Positions 8,529 through 17,096 of a stretch of 64,000 bases of DNA are shown in pieces. The DNA comes from JAHEME01 sp034435035 (lineage in GTDB: Bacteria > Chloroflexota > Anaerolineae > Aggregatilineales > UBA3940): assembly GCA_034435035.1 (NCBI GenBank), contig DAOTXW010000040.1:1-64000 (forward strand). The letters are read 5' to 3'. Both the position numbers and the translations under genes were made by a program. Position 1 is the first letter of the stretch, and each line of letters starts with the position of its first letter. The notes beneath the pieces were generated by a model, which searched no databases, had not been told where the DNA came from, and saw nothing but the letters and a program-made list of their open reading frames with translations.

Positions 8529-9074
8529 ATGGGAAGACGACGAGAACCCCGCGCGGCTGAAGCCCGCGAAGAGATGGACGAGCGCGTCCTTGACATCAAG
8601 CGTGTTGCCAAGGTGATCAAGGGAGGGCGGCGCTTTGCCTTTCGGACGGTTGTGATCGTGGGTGACAACCGCGGCAATGTCGGTGTTGGCACTGGCAAAG
8701 CACGCGGCGTGCCTGATGCCATCCGCAAGGGGACGGAACGTGCCCGCCGCAACATGACCCGGGTGTCACTGGCCGGTACGACTATCCCCCATGAGGTGAC
8801 CGCCAAGTTTGGCGGCGCGGAGGTGATGCTGCGGCCGGCCTCGCCCGGCACTGGCGTCATCGCGGGTGGAGCCGTGCGCGCAGTGGTCGAGGCGGCCGGG
8901 ATCAAGGACATCCTGACTAAGTCCCGGGGCAGCGCTAACATGCTCAATGTGGCCCGCGCGACCCTGCTGGGCCTCAGTCAGCTGGAAGATATGTATGCGC
9001 TGGCCAGCAGCCGCGGCAAGGATGTCTCCAGCGTCATGCCGTTCTGGATGCGCAAACGCGAGGAGAGTAAGTAG
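8529..9074 (+). CDS. rpsE: 30S ribosomal protein S5
   Basis: This is a 181-aa S5 with the FRTVVIVGDNRGNVGVGTGKA double-stranded RNA-binding motif and the helical PGTGVIAGGAVRAVVE segment. The ATG at 8529 is preferred over the in-frame GTG at 8517 because a GTGGAG ribosome binding site lies at 8517-8522. S5 acts in decoding fidelity. Confidence 0.96.
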   Translation: MGRRREPRAAEAREEMDERVLDIKRVAKVIKGGRRFAFRTVVIVGDNRGNVGVGTGKARGVPDAIRKGTERARRNMTRVSLAGTTIPHEVTAKFGGAEVMLRPASPGTGVIAGGAVRAVVEAAGIKDILTKSRGSANMLNVARATLLGLSQLEDMYALASSRGKDVSSVMPFWMRKREESK

Positions 9075-9076
9075 CC

Positions 9077-9283
9077 ATGGCTAAGAAAAAGGTCCAGCAG
9101 CCGAAGATGCTGCGCATCAAGCTGGTGCGCAGCGTGATCGGCAATCGGGATGATCAGCGCGCGACCGTGCGCTCGCTCGGGCTTAGCCGCATGCAGCAGA
9201 TCGTAGAGCGCCCGGACACTCCGGTTGTGAGGGGCATGCTGCACAAGGTCGCTCACCTGGTATCTGTTGAAGAAGTGGAGTAG
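9077..9283 (+). CDS. rpmD: 50S ribosomal protein L30
   Basis: This is a 68-aa L30 with the ferredoxin-like core KMLRIKLVRSVIGNRDDQRATVRSLGL. It starts 2 nt after rpsE. The N-terminus carries a short lysine-rich extension. Confidence 0.96.
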   Translation: MAKKKVQQPKMLRIKLVRSVIGNRDDQRATVRSLGLSRMQQIVERPDTPVVRGMLHKVAHLVSVEEVE

Positions 9284-9288
9284 AGAGC

Positions 9289-9831
9289 ATGAAACTGAAC
9301 GACCTGCGTCCCGATAAGGGTGCAACCAAAAAGCGCAAGCGAGTGGGTCGCGGTATTGCGGCCGGACAGGGCAAGACCGCTGGCCGCGGCACGAAGGGCC
9401 AGGGGGCGCGCTCCGGTGGTGGCAAAGGCCCGTTCTTCGAGGGGGGTCAGCTCCCGCTGGTTCGCCGGCTCCCCTTCAAGCGTGGATTCACCAATATCTT
9501 CCGGATTGACTATCAGGAAGTGAACGTGGATCAACTGGAGGGGCGGTTTGCTAAGAAGACAGCGGTGACTCCTGAGTCGCTGGCCGCTATGGGCTTGATC
9601 CGCGACGCTGCTGCCCCGGTCAAGATTCTCGGGCGTGGTGAAATCAAGACACCCCTCACGGTTCAGGCGCATGGTTTCACCGGCAGTGCTCGCGCCAAGA
9701 TTGAGGCGGCGGGCGGCTCAGTGGAGCAGCTGGCTCTCGAGTTCACAGGCGCCCGTGCTACGGTCAAGAAGCTGCGCCGCGAGCAGATTGAGAACCTGCG
9801 TACCAACCGTAAAGAGTCTGGCGGCAAGTAG
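9289..9831 (+). CDS. rplO: 50S ribosomal protein L15
   Basis: This is a 180-aa L15. The basic glycine-rich N-terminus (KLNDLRPDKGATKKRKRVGRG) and the GGGKGPFFEGGQLPLVRRLP segment are typical. The globular C-terminal domain ends with an additional helix rich in Lys and Arg, making it about 35 residues longer than the E. coli protein. Confidence 0.96.
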   Translation: MKLNDLRPDKGATKKRKRVGRGIAAGQGKTAGRGTKGQGARSGGGKGPFFEGGQLPLVRRLPFKRGFTNIFRIDYQEVNVDQLEGRFAKKTAVTPESLAAMGLIRDAAAPVKILGRGEIKTPLTVQAHGFTGSARAKIEAAGGSVEQLALEFTGARATVKKLRREQIENLRTNRKESGGK

Positions 9832-9872
9832 CCGTAGCGCACTGCGCGACGAAATGGTGAAAAGAGGGCGCG

Positions 9873-11246
9873 ATGTCTTTCTTTGACGGTCTGCGTGAGT
9901 CCTTTCGGCTGCCCGATCTGCGCCGCAGGATTCTGATCACAATCCTGCTGCTGGTGATCTACCGCCTGGCAGCCAACGTGCCCGTCCCGGGGGTGGACCG
10001 CGAAGTGCTGCGCCAGGTCCTCAGCCCTGAGAGCGGAATTGGCGCGTTTGCCCAGGTGCTTGATCTGCTCTCAGGCGGTGCAGTCTCGAACTTCTCGGTG
10101 CTGGCGATGGGGGTGTATCCCTACATCACCGCCAGCATCATCATCCAGATCCTGACCCCGGTCATCCCGATGCTGGAAGAGCTTACCAAGGAAGGCCAGG
10201 CAGGGCGCGATAAGATCAACCGCTATACCTACTTTCTGGCTATCCCGGTGGCGCTGCTTCAGGCGGTCGGCCAGATCAACATCTTCCGCAGCGGCGGCCA
10301 GACGATCATCCCGGGGTTCGGTTTCACGCCTACCAGCGATGTGTTGTTGACCATCACGGTTCTGACGGTCATGACCGCCGGCACCATGTTCGCCATCTGG
10401 CTGGGTGAACTGATCACCCAGGACGGCATCGGAAACGGCCTGTCGCTGATCATCTTCGCTGGCATTGTGGCGCGCGTGCATGTTAATGTGACGCAGCTGT
10501 ACAGCACGGATACCGGCGTGTTTATCCGCAATGTACTGCTGTTCCTCATCCTGACGATCGTGACCGTGCTGGTGATTGTGATAGTTCAGGAGGGCCAGCG
10601 CCGCATCCCGGTCAAGTACGGAAAGCGCGTCCGTGGCACCAAGCTGTATGGCGGCGGTAGCACCTACGTGCCGCTGCGCGTCAATACCGCCGGCATGATC
10701 CCGCTGATCTTTGCTCAGTCTATTCTGACGCTGCCAGCCATCGCGGCCAGCTTCTTTACCAACAGTGCGGTACCCTTCATCGCAACCTCGGCCCTGACGC
10801 TCAGCAATATCTTCGGATCCCAGGGGGGGAGCCTGGTCAGCGGTCAGATCATCTACTGGCTGATCTACTTTGCAATGGTAGTGGGGTTCACCTATCTCTA
10901 CACCGATATCATGATCCGCAACCAGAACCTGGCGGACAATCTGCAGCGCAACGGCGGGTTCATCCCGGGGATCCGCCCGGGCAAGCGTACCGAAGAGTTC
11001 ATCAGTAAGGTGGTTCAGCGCATCACGCTGGTTGGCGCGCTGTTTCTGGGCACGATCGCGGTCATGCCTGGCCTGATCCAGATCATCATGAATCTCATCC
11101 AGCCAGGCTCGGGGACCGAGGTTCGCAATGCACTGTACATCGTCAGCGGTGGTGGGTTGATCATTATCGTGGGCGTTGTGATCGACACCATGCGCCAGCT
11201 GGAAGCGCAGCTGGTGATGCGCCACCGCGAAACCTTCATCCGTTAA
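9873..11246 (+). CDS. secY: Preprotein translocase subunit SecY
   Basis: This 457-aa membrane protein has the ten hydrophobic segments of the Sec channel. The cytoplasmic loop QRRIPVKYGKRVRGTKLYGG corresponds to the conserved ribosome/SecA contact region, and TYVPLRVNTAGMIPLIFAQS is a SecY signature. It forms the protein-conducting pore with SecE and SecG, neither of which is in the window. It lies between rplO and adk as in most bacteria. Confidence 0.97.
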   Translation: MSFFDGLRESFRLPDLRRRILITILLLVIYRLAANVPVPGVDREVLRQVLSPESGIGAFAQVLDLLSGGAVSNFSVLAMGVYPYITASIIIQILTPVIPMLEELTKEGQAGRDKINRYTYFLAIPVALLQAVGQINIFRSGGQTIIPGFGFTPTSDVLLTITVLTVMTAGTMFAIWLGELITQDGIGNGLSLIIFAGIVARVHVNVTQLYSTDTGVFIRNVLLFLILTIVTVLVIVIVQEGQRRIPVKYGKRVRGTKLYGGGSTYVPLRVNTAGMIPLIFAQSILTLPAIAASFFTNSAVPFIATSALTLSNIFGSQGGSLVSGQIIYWLIYFAMVVGFTYLYTDIMIRNQNLADNLQRNGGFIPGIRPGKRTEEFISKVVQRITLVGALFLGTIAVMPGLIQIIMNLIQPGSGTEVRNALYIVSGGGLIIIVGVVIDTMRQLEAQLVMRHRETFIR

Positions 11247-11302
11247 GCTGCGCGGCACCGGCGCGCTGTTTTTTGCCCCGGCTACTCGAGAGGCTGATGA
11301 AG

Positions 11303-11971
11303 ATGCGGACGTTCATCGTGTTCCTTGGGCCGCCGGGCGCGGGCAAGGGCACGCAGGCCAAGTTGCTGATGGCCTCCTTGGGTGTCCCCCAGGTCTCAAC
11401 GGGTGACCTGTTTCGCGCGATGAAAGCTCAGGACACCCCGCTGGCGCACCGGGTGCAGGAATTCATGGCACGCGGCGCACTGGTGCCAGATGACCTGACA
11501 ATCCAGATGGTGAAGGAAAGGCTGTCCGAGCCGGACTGTGCGCGTGGATGCCTGCTGGATGGGTTCCCACGCACGGTCGCGCAGGCAGAGGCGTTGGATC
11601 GTCTGCTGGCAGACGCGTTCAATGACCGAGTCAGCGTGGTGCCTTTTCTGTGGATCGATCAGGCGGAAGCTGTGCGCAGGATAGCCGGGCGGCGCAGCTG
11701 CCCGACCTGTGGGCGTATCTATCATATCGACAACGATCCGCCCCGGCGGGACGGTTTCTGTGATAATGACGGTGCAGCGCTCATCCAGCGCGATGATGAT
11801 CGCCCGGAAATCGTTGCGCAGCGCTATCAGGTATATCTGGATAACACGGCGCCGCTGATCGGTTACTACCGGGATCACGGCCTCCTGGTTGAGGTCAATG
11901 CGGTGCAGCCGGTGGCCCAGGTGACTGTGGAGCTGACCGAGGCGATATATCGGGCACTGTCTGCACGCTGA
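11303..11971 (+). CDS. adk: Adenylate kinase, zinc-LID type
   Basis: This 222-aa enzyme interconverts ATP and AMP with two ADP. The P-loop GPPGAGKGT is near residues 9-17, and the DGFPRT motif is near residue 86. The LID has Cys133, Cys136, Cys153 and Asp156, a Cys3-Asp metal site like that of many Gram-positive-type kinases. The ATG at 11303 is chosen because GAGAGG lies 9 nt upstream. An ATG at 11297 and a TTG at 11273 are also in frame. Confidence 0.95.
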   Translation: MRTFIVFLGPPGAGKGTQAKLLMASLGVPQVSTGDLFRAMKAQDTPLAHRVQEFMARGALVPDDLTIQMVKERLSEPDCARGCLLDGFPRTVAQAEALDRLLADAFNDRVSVVPFLWIDQAEAVRRIAGRRSCPTCGRIYHIDNDPPRRDGFCDNDGAALIQRDDDRPEIVAQRYQVYLDNTAPLIGYYRDHGLLVEVNAVQPVAQVTVELTEAIYRALSAR

Positions 11972-11978
11972 ACCGGGG

Positions 11979-12752
11979 ATGTCGATGGCAATCATCCTGA
12001 AGACTGCGGCTGCGATCCAGTCTATGCGTGACGCAGCTGTGATCAATGATGAGGCGCTTCGCCAGGTCCGGCAGGCCATCCGGCCCGGCGTGAGAACGCG
12101 TGAGCTGGATCGGATCGCTCATGAAGTGATCGTCCGCGCGGGAGCAACCCCGGCATTTCTGGGGTACCCGCCTGGCGCGGCGCATCCTTTCCCGGCGACG
12201 ATCACCGTGGCGATCAATGAGGAGCTGGTTCATGGGATCCCGGGCGATCGGGTCTTGCAAGAAGGCGACATCATCAGCATCGACTGCGGCACGATCTTCC
12301 ACGGGTACGTTGCCGATGCGGCGTACACGGCCCCGGTTGGCCGCATCAGCGAGTCGGCGCAGAGGCTGCTCGAAGTCACGCGGCGCGCCCTGGATATCGG
12401 GATCGCTGCCTGCGTGCCCCACAACCGGCTTGGCGACGTGGGCGCGGCGATCCAGCAGTTCGTTGAGTCGCATGGTATGAACGTGGTGCGCGAGTACGGC
12501 GGGCATGGGGTAGGGCGCCAGATGCACGAAGACCCCCATGTTCCGAACTGGGGAAAAGCGGGGCGCGGGGTGCTCCTCCGCGCCGGCATGACCCTGGCCC
12601 TGGAACCAATGGTGATGCTGGGCAGCCCGCGGGTGCGGGTGCTGGATGATAACTGGACGGTGGTCACTGCTGACGGAAAGTGGTGCGCGCATTTCGAACA
12701 TACGGTGGCCATCACAGACACTGGGCCGGAAATACTGACACAGATTGACTGA
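11979..12752 (+). CDS. map: Methionine aminopeptidase type I
   Basis: This 257-aa enzyme removes initiator methionine from new proteins. Metal ligands are visible in the SIDCGTIFHGYVADAAYT, YGGHGVGRQMHEDPHVPN and ALEPMVM segments. It follows adk by 7 nt. A second in-frame ATG 6 nt inside is also possible. Only 66 nt separate it from rpmJ, so the usual infA is absent here. Confidence 0.96.
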   Translation: MSMAIILKTAAAIQSMRDAAVINDEALRQVRQAIRPGVRTRELDRIAHEVIVRAGATPAFLGYPPGAAHPFPATITVAINEELVHGIPGDRVLQEGDIISIDCGTIFHGYVADAAYTAPVGRISESAQRLLEVTRRALDIGIAACVPHNRLGDVGAAIQQFVESHGMNVVREYGGHGVGRQMHEDPHVPNWGKAGRGVLLRAGMTLALEPMVMLGSPRVRVLDDNWTVVTADGKWCAHFEHTVAITDTGPEILTQID

Positions 12753-12763
12753 CGTGGTATAAT
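12735..12763 (+). promoter_or_regulatory. Sigma70-type promoter before rpmJ
   Basis: CTGACA (12735-12740) and TATAAT (12758-12763) are separated by exactly 17 bp, and TGG before the -10 makes an extended -10. It overlaps the end of map and should start a transcript near 12770. This would allow rpmJ-rpsM-rpsK-rpsD-rpoA-rplQ to be expressed as a separate alpha operon. Confidence 0.75.
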
Positions 12764-12818
12764 ATGCGTTCGGTCTGTTGTTGCCCGACTGGCCCGATGA
12801 GTACAGCGAGGTTCGAGC

Positions 12819-12932
12819 ATGAAAGTCAAGGCGTCGATCAAACGCCGGTGCCCCAAATGCAAGGTCATCAAGCGTGGCGGCACGGTGCGGATCATCTGCA
12901 CGAATCCCAAACATAAGCAGCGCCAGGGCTAG
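12819..12932 (+). CDS. rpmJ: 50S ribosomal protein L36
   Basis: This is a very small, complete gene of 37 aa reading MKVKASIKRRCPKCKVIKRG onward. Cys11, Cys14, Cys27 and His32 give the zinc-binding form of L36. A GCGAGGTTCGAGC sequence precedes the ATG. It sits between the promoter and rpsM, its usual place. Confidence 0.95.
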   Translation: MKVKASIKRRCPKCKVIKRGGTVRIICTNPKHKQRQG

Positions 12933-12966
12933 CGTTCCTGGCTGACTGAAGGGGTGGAGAGCACTT

Positions 12967-13356
12967 ATGGCACGTATTGAAGGCGTGGACCTGCCTCGCA
13001 ATAAGCGGGTGGAGATCGGTCTGACCTATATCTACGGCATTGGCCGCACCCGCAGCCAGCAGATCCTGGCTGCAACCGGTGTGGGTAAAGATACCCGCGT
13101 CAAGGATCTGACCGAGGCTGAAGTCGCTGCGCTGCGCGACTACATCGGGAGCCATTTCCGTGTCGAGGGTGACCTCCGACGCGAGGTTCAGTTGAATATC
13201 AAGCGTCTCCAGGAGATCGGCACCTACCGCGGTCTGCGCCATCGCCGCACCCTTCCCGTGCGCGGCCAGCGTACCCGGACCAATGCACGCACACGGCGCG
13301 GGCCCAAGAAGACGGTGCCAGGTCGTGGCCGTCGGCGCGGCGCCAAGAAGAAGTAG
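12967..13356 (+). CDS. rpsM: 30S ribosomal protein S13
   Basis: This is a 129-aa S13 starting MARIEGVDLPRNKRVEIGLTYIYGIG, with the C-terminal RGQRTRTNARTRRGPKKTVPG segment that reaches the P-site tRNA. GGGGTGGAGAG precedes the ATG. A lysine-rich end (GAKKK) completes the protein. Confidence 0.97.
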   Translation: MARIEGVDLPRNKRVEIGLTYIYGIGRTRSQQILAATGVGKDTRVKDLTEAEVAALRDYIGSHFRVEGDLRREVQLNIKRLQEIGTYRGLRHRRTLPVRGQRTRTNARTRRGPKKTVPGRGRRRGAKKK

Positions 13357-13416
13357 CCGCTGCTTACCTGACCGGCAGCCCATGCCGCCGGATGATCGAT
13401 AGGATGTGGAGGACTC

Positions 13417-13812
13417 ATGGGAGGAAGACGGAGACAGCCGCGCGGCGCCCGCAAGGTGCGGAAGAATGTACCCTACGGGCAGGCGCATATCCACGCCACG
13501 TTCAATAACACGATCGTGACGATGACTGACCAGCAGGGCAATGCTCTCACCTGGGCCAGCGCGGGAACCGCTGGCTTCAAGGGATCGCGGAAGAGCACGC
13601 CCTACGCCGCTCGCATGGCCGGGCAGCTGGCGGCAGAAGGCGCTGTAGGTCATGGCATGCAGGAAGTTGACATCCTGGTCAAGGGGCCGGGGCCTGGCCG
13701 CGAAGCTGCCATCCGGGCTATCCTGAGCAGCGGCCTGAAGGTGCGCTCGATCACGGATGTCACACCCATCCCGCACAACGGTTGCCGCCCTCGCAAGAAG
13801 CGGCGCGTTTAG
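13417..13812 (+). CDS. rpsK: 30S ribosomal protein S11
   Basis: This is a 131-aa S11 with AHIHATFNNTIVTMTDQQGN and the terminal NGCRPRKKRRV. It lines the E site on the 30S platform. A strong GTGGAGGA precedes the ATG. Confidence 0.97.
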   Translation: MGGRRRQPRGARKVRKNVPYGQAHIHATFNNTIVTMTDQQGNALTWASAGTAGFKGSRKSTPYAARMAGQLAAEGAVGHGMQEVDILVKGPGPGREAAIRAILSSGLKVRSITDVTPIPHNGCRPRKKRRV

Positions 13813-13875
13813 CCCGTCAGGCTGCGGGCTGTTAGCTGGTTTCAACCTACCAAAGACGAAGGAAGAAGCACAATC

Positions 13876-14514
13876 ATGGCTCGTTACACTGGCCCTGTGT
13901 GTAAACTTTGTCGACGTGAAGGCGAGAAGCTGTTCCTTAAGGGATCACGCTGCCTGTCGACAAAATGTGCGATCGAACGGCGGAATTACCCCCCCGGCCC
14001 TCATGGGCGGGAGACCTCGTTCCGCCGCGGGCGCTCTTCAGACTACTCTCAGCAGCTGCGCGAGAAGCAGAAGGCCCGCCGTATCTATCAGGTCCTTGAG
14101 CGCCAGTTCCGCCGCTATTATGCCCAGGCGCTCCGGCGGCCCGGGATGACCGGCGCAAATCTGCTCAGCATTCTTGAAAGCCGCTTTGATAACGTGGTTT
14201 TCCGGCTGGGTTTTGCCGAATCCCGTGCACAGGCCCGGCAGCTGGTGCAGCATGGGCACTTCAATGTCAATGGCCGGCGCACCAATGTTCCCTCCTATAT
14301 CCTGCGCCCGGGCGATCTGATTGAGGTGCGCGAGGGCAGCCGTAAGCGCGCCTATTTCAAGTCGCTGCGTGAAATTGCCGGTGAGCAGACTCCGCCCGAT
14401 TGGCTGAGCCGCGACCTCAATACACTCAGTGGCAGTATGACCCGTGTGCCAGAACGTACAGATATCGACCATTCAATTAACGAGCAGTTGATTGTTGAGT
14501 ACTACAGCCGGTAA
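13876..14514 (+). CDS. rpsD: 30S ribosomal protein S4, zinc form
   Basis: This is a 212-aa S4. Cys9, Cys12, Cys26 and Cys31 form the N-terminal zinc site. The S4 RNA-binding domain follows (SRAQARQLVQHGHFNVNGRR). S4 initiates 30S assembly and in E. coli represses the alpha operon at the translational level. A structured 126-nt spacer separates it from rpoA. Confidence 0.97.
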   Translation: MARYTGPVCKLCRREGEKLFLKGSRCLSTKCAIERRNYPPGPHGRETSFRRGRSSDYSQQLREKQKARRIYQVLERQFRRYYAQALRRPGMTGANLLSILESRFDNVVFRLGFAESRAQARQLVQHGHFNVNGRRTNVPSYILRPGDLIEVREGSRKRAYFKSLREIAGEQTPPDWLSRDLNTLSGSMTRVPERTDIDHSINEQLIVEYYSR

Positions 14515-14527
14515 GGACAAACCTAAT

Positions 14528-14577
14528 GCGAGCGCTGCCACGGCTGCTCCGGACGGAGAGGCTTGGCAGCCGCTCGC
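14528..14577 (+). promoter_or_regulatory. Long hairpin in the rpsD-rpoA spacer
   Basis: GCGAGCG-CTGCCA (14528-14540) pairs with TGGCAG-C-CGCTCGC (14564-14577) over 13 bp with one bulged C. The loop holds a smaller CTCC/GGAG stem. No T-run follows. The position directly between the S4 and RNA polymerase alpha genes suggests an RNA that tunes rpoA relative to ribosomal proteins, possibly bound by S4. That role is inference. Confidence 0.4.
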
Positions 14578-14640
14578 GGTCACGGGCGGCGTGAGAGGTA
14601 TGGTCGCTGAAAGCAAGAAGGAAACTCAGGAGGAAGTTCG

Positions 14641-15618
14641 TTGACCGCGAACACAATGGTGCTGCCCAAGATTGAGCGTGACGCAATGTCACGCAACTAT
14701 GGACGCTTCATCATCAGCCCGCTGGAGCGGGGTTTTGGGATTACGCTGGGCAATGCGCTGCGGCGTGTCATGCTGTCATCGCTGCCGGGCGCGGCGGTGA
14801 CATCGATCCGTATTGCGGATGTGCATCACGAGTTCTCTACGATTCCGCATGTACGGGAGGACGTGACTCAGGTGATTCTGCAGGTCAAGCAGCTGCGGTT
14901 GCTGATGCATGATCAGGAGACTGCACGGCTTCGTCTGGATGTCCAGGGCGGGATCATCACGGCTGCGGACCTGGTGCCCTCGGCTGATGTCGAGATCAAG
15001 AATCCGGAGCTCTACCTGTTTACTGTGGATGATGACTCGGCGCGGGTCGAGATGGAGATGACTGTGGCGCGTGGTCGTGGCTATTCCCCTGCGGAAGAGC
15101 GTGGCCGGCTGCCCATTGGGGAACTGCCGATTGATGCGATCTTCAGCCCGGTGAAACGCGTGGCTTACGATGTCGAGCGCGCTCGGGTCGGGCAGAAGAC
15201 GAACTATGATAAGCTGATTCTGGAAGTCTGGACTGATGGGACAATGCCGCCCGAGAACGCCATGAGTGAAGCCGCGGCGCTGCTGATGCAGCACCTCGGG
15301 ATCATCGCCAACGTCGATCCCAGCATGTTCGGACAGGCCGCTGAATCGGCGGAGACGGCTGCGCCGGTTCGGCCCGACTACTACGACCTGCCTATCGAGG
15401 GTCTGGACCTGAGCGTCCGCGTGTTCAATTCTCTCAAGAGGACCGGCATCACGACGATTGGTCAGGTCGTCGACATGCTCGACAAGGGCGAGGATGCCAT
15501 GCTGGCAATCCGCAACTTTGGCGAGAAATCCCTGGAAGAGCTGATGGAAGCACTGAGCGGCAAGGGGTATCTCCCCACCGATCACAGCGCGGCAGTGCCG
15601 AACCAAGGGCGGGAGTAG
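14641..15618 (+). CDS. rpoA: RNA polymerase subunit alpha
   Basis: This is a 325-aa alpha subunit. The N-terminal dimerisation domain includes SPLERGFGITLGNALRRVMLSSLPG, and the C-terminal domain includes LDLSVRVFNSLKRTGI and IRNFGEKSLEEL for UP-element and activator contact. The TTG at 14641 is chosen because AGGAGGA lies just upstream. The next ATG (14656) is too far from that site. Confidence 0.95.
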   Translation: MTANTMVLPKIERDAMSRNYGRFIISPLERGFGITLGNALRRVMLSSLPGAAVTSIRIADVHHEFSTIPHVREDVTQVILQVKQLRLLMHDQETARLRLDVQGGIITAADLVPSADVEIKNPELYLFTVDDDSARVEMEMTVARGRGYSPAEERGRLPIGELPIDAIFSPVKRVAYDVERARVGQKTNYDKLILEVWTDGTMPPENAMSEAAALLMQHLGIIANVDPSMFGQAAESAETAAPVRPDYYDLPIEGLDLSVRVFNSLKRTGITTIGQVVDMLDKGEDAMLAIRNFGEKSLEELMEALSGKGYLPTDHSAAVPNQGRE

Positions 15619-15632
15619 CGGGGGTAATACCT

Positions 15633-15660
15633 GGCCACAGGTTGTGCAACCTCTGGGGCC
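15633..15660 (+). promoter_or_regulatory. Hairpin in the rpoA-rplQ spacer
   Basis: The 147-nt gap between rpoA and rplQ contains an imperfect stem around AGGTT-GTGC-AACCT, extended by CCA/TGG across one C-C mismatch. Nothing else is evident in the gap apart from the rplQ ribosome binding site (GAGAAGGA). Confidence 0.3.
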
Positions 15661-15765
15661 TGCACATCGCCTTTCAAAAACAGGAAGTCGCCGTGGTATG
15701 AGTGCCGCATTGATCCCGCGGTGGGCCGACCGTAACAGCAACACAGAGAAGGACGTGTAAGCACT

Positions 15766-16275
15766 ATGCGCCATCAAGTAGCCGGACGCCGCCTGGGGCG
15801 GACTACCAATCACCGGAAAATGCTGCGCCGGACGCTGATCAGCCAGCTGTTCCAGCATGGCAAGATCCGCACAACTGAAGCTAAGGCGAAGGCTATCCGC
15901 AGCCAGGCCGAGAAGATCATCACGCTTGCCCGGAATCGCGGTGACGTGACGCGTCTGATCGAGATGGCAGAAGATGGCAAAGATGCCGACCTGCGGGCTC
16001 TGCTGACCGATGCCCAGGCTCGCCGCCTGCTGATTCTGGCAGAGGCTGGCGATGCGGATGGGCTTCAGCGTGAGGCGAGAGCTATCGCTGCCCATGCACA
16101 GAGGCTCGTCGGTCGCTTCATCACCGATCGAGCGCTGCTGCAGAAGCTGTTCACGGAGATCGCGCCGCGCTATGTGGGGCGGCCTGGCGGGTATACGCGC
16201 ATCGTCCATATAGGCCAGCGGCATGGTGATGCCGCCGAGATGGTCATGATCTCCCTGTTGGAAGGTGAGAGCTGA
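15766..16275 (+). CDS. rplQ: 50S ribosomal protein L17 with internal insertion
   Basis: This 169-aa L17 compares with 116-127 aa in most bacteria. Residues 1-57 (MRHQVAGRRLGRTTNHRKML onward) and the end (PRYVGRPGGYTRIVHIGQRHGD) match the family. An extra segment of roughly 55 residues at about 58-113, rich in Ala, Asp, Glu and Arg and probably helical, sits between them at the site of the usual short loop. L17 lies near the tunnel exit. Confidence 0.94.
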   Translation: MRHQVAGRRLGRTTNHRKMLRRTLISQLFQHGKIRTTEAKAKAIRSQAEKIITLARNRGDVTRLIEMAEDGKDADLRALLTDAQARRLLILAEAGDADGLQREARAIAAHAQRLVGRFITDRALLQKLFTEIAPRYVGRPGGYTRIVHIGQRHGDAAEMVMISLLEGES

Positions 16276-16290
16276 TCCTGGACGGCTGCA

Positions 16291-17091
16291 TTGCGCTACC
16301 GGGCGACGGTGGCCTATGATGGCACCGCTTACCACGGGTTTCAGCGGCAGCAGAACACGCCGCTGACGATCCAGGGTGTGCTGGAAGCGGCACTGGCGCG
16401 GCTCTCCGGCGGTGTGTCACCCGCCGTGATCGGGGCAGGCCGGACGGATAGGGGTGTGCATGCCAGCGGCCAGGTGATAGCGTTTGATCTGAACTGGCGT
16501 CATTCGCCGGAAGCGCTGCGCTCAGCCCTGAACGCGAATCTGCCCCCCGACATCGCTGTGATGACGATGGAGCCAGCTGCGCCGGGCTTCCATCCGCGGT
16601 TTGACGCGATCAGCCGCACGTACCGCTATCGCCTGTATGTCGCATCAGTGCGCGATCCGCTGAGGCGGCTGACTGCGTGGCAGGTTGACAGGAAGTTGAA
16701 CCTGGACAGGATGGCCAGTGCTTCTGAGAGTTTGCTCGGTGCCCATGATTTCACGGCGTTCGGCACTCCGCCGGCGGGCGAATCGCCGTTCCGGGTGGTG
16801 AGTGTGGCGGAGTGGCAGGCTGACCAGGACGAATACTGGTTCACGATTACCGCGAATGCTTTTCTACAGCGTATGGTTCGCCGTATCGTGGCGACCCTGG
16901 TGCAGGTTGGGCGAGAAGTGGTGACAGTCGAGCACTTTCGCGGTATACTGGCCGCTCGCGCTCGCAGCCTGGCGGCACCGCCTGCGCCGGCTTGTGGCCT
17001 GACGCTGGTGGCGGTGACCTATCCGGAAGACGGCGAGCTGAGAACAGAGCGTCCCGGCCCGGGCGGGCACAGGGGGCTGTACGAGGAGTAG
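16291..17091 (+). CDS. truA: tRNA pseudouridine synthase A
   Basis: This is a 266-aa TruA, which makes pseudouridine at tRNA positions 38-40. The catalytic Asp lies in GAGRTDRGVHASGQV. The start is TTG at 16291, giving the family N-terminus MRYRATVAYDGTAYHGFQRQ. No ATG fits. It sits between rplQ and rplM, a common arrangement. Confidence 0.94.
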   Translation: MRYRATVAYDGTAYHGFQRQQNTPLTIQGVLEAALARLSGGVSPAVIGAGRTDRGVHASGQVIAFDLNWRHSPEALRSALNANLPPDIAVMTMEPAAPGFHPRFDAISRTYRYRLYVASVRDPLRRLTAWQVDRKLNLDRMASASESLLGAHDFTAFGTPPAGESPFRVVSVAEWQADQDEYWFTITANAFLQRMVRRIVATLVQVGREVVTVEHFRGILAARARSLAAPPAPACGLTLVAVTYPEDGELRTERPGPGGHRGLYEE

Positions 17092-17096
17092 ACAGC

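Noticed and set aside
10071..11258. Minus-strand open frame opposite secY
   Set aside because: Its product is strongly polar and rich in Asp, His and Gln, the mirror of hydrophobic codons in secY.
14776..16335. Minus-strand open frame of 519 codons opposite rpoA and rplQ
   Set aside because: It is antisense to two undoubted genes and shows no family motif.
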